Positions 63,841 through 64,000 of a stretch of 64,000 bases of DNA are shown one piece after another. The position numbers were made by a program, and so were the translations under genes. The stretch lies in contig NZ_CP011340.1 in NCBI RefSeq assembly GCF_001278075.1, positions 6,941,501-7,005,500 on the forward strand. Direction: 5' to 3'. The notes under the pieces were generated by a model that ran no database searches, was not told the DNA's origin, and saw nothing but the letters and a program-made list of their open reading frames with translations. This stretch comes from Streptomyces pristinaespiralis (lineage in GTDB: Bacteria; Actinomycetota; Actinomycetes; Streptomycetales; Streptomycetaceae). Numbering within the stretch: position 1 is the first letter of the stretch; each line of letters starts with the position of its first letter.

Positions 63841-64000
63841 TGAACTGGGAAGACGAGACCACCACCGCCGCGGACGCCCGGCTGGTCACGCCCTCCGCCG
63901 ACACCGAGGACAGTGCCGTCGAGGCGGCCCTTCGGCCGAGGACGCTCGACGAGTTCGTCGGCCAGGAACGGGTCCGCCAGCAGCTGGACCTCGTCCTGCG
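63841..64000 (+). CDS. ruvB: Holliday-junction ATPase RuvB (5' part, cut by window end)
   Basis: The first 53 codons from GTG 63841: an acidic N-terminus followed by RPRTLDEFVGQERVRQQLD, the RuvB family N-terminal signature. The ATPase core is beyond the window. GAAGG about 15 bp upstream is a plausible ribosome-binding site. Confidence 0.93.

Overview
The window is chromosomal DNA of very high G+C content with actinobacterial codon usage, many GTG starts, many 4-bp ATGA/GTGA overlaps and several promoters that appear to give leaderless mRNAs. The gene content (ssgB, SARP-type regulator, PI-mannoside genes, Streptomyces-type CobT, ArgR with ARG-box-like site) points to Streptomyces. From memory the gene order resembles the S. 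coelicolor region around SCO1518 to SCO1580 read backwards; I could not verify this by search.

Layout. 1-7.7 kb: arginine biosynthesis (argJ tail, argB, argD, argR, then argG and argH), interrupted by a PNPOx-like protein and a HEAT-repeat protein on the other strand. 7.7-11.5 kb: a minus-strand pair, a HelD/HelR-type RNA polymerase-associated helicase-like ATPase and a rifamycin-glycosyltransferase-like enzyme, with a 19-bp inverted repeat upstream that looks like the rifamycin-associated element. 11.6-15.8 kb: a secreted protein, a SARP regulator fused to an ABATE/CGNR zinc-finger region, and a TetR-MFS efflux pair with its own operator. 15.9-20.0 kb: PlsC-like acyltransferase, Tat-exported glycerophosphodiesterase, sigma-like factor, GNAT enzyme, two small membrane proteins. 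20.4-23.4 kb: metNIQ-type methionine importer preceded by a short leader peptide ending in alternating Met/Cys codons. 23.6-31.1 kb: GNAT, then cobL, a BluB-CobT fusion with a giant disordered N-terminus, and cysG. 31.2-36.2 kb: TrmH-type methyltransferase, Ser/Thr kinase, small proteins, a repeat-bearing noncoding stretch, an APH-fold protein and a zinc-ribbon protein.

36.2-36.8 kb: a five-gene tRNA operon (Gly, Cys, three Val-GAC) on the minus strand; two further Val-CAC tRNAs lie at 43.1 and 46.3 kb. 36.9-43.1 kb: pabB-pabC, a double GNAT protein, a DsbA-like protein, small membrane proteins, a CGNR protein, the sporulation protein gene ssgB, and a TIGR02611-like membrane protein. 43.2-49.1 kb: a very large membrane protein, a SRPBCC protein, a DnaQ-like exonuclease, and a coupled pair (DUF4365-like plus an unknown protein with a possible OB-like tail). 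49.2-53.5 kb: thrS, a HIT protein, a membrane protein. 53.7-64 kb: a divergent EF-G-like GTPase, the coupled pgsA-acyltransferase-pimA lipid operon, a repeat-rich gap, a LemA-like protein, pdxS-pdxT, yebC and the ruvC-ruvA-ruvB operon, which runs off the end.

Most of the window is core Streptomyces chromosome with no insertion sequence, phage, integrase or CRISPR array seen. The strongest accessory-type signal is the putative rifamycin response module (7785-11488). The most novel-looking items are the SARP-CGNR fusion, the Met/Cys leader peptide ahead of metN, the DUF4365-like/unknown gene pair beside thrS, and an 11-bp periodic repeat array upstream of pabB.
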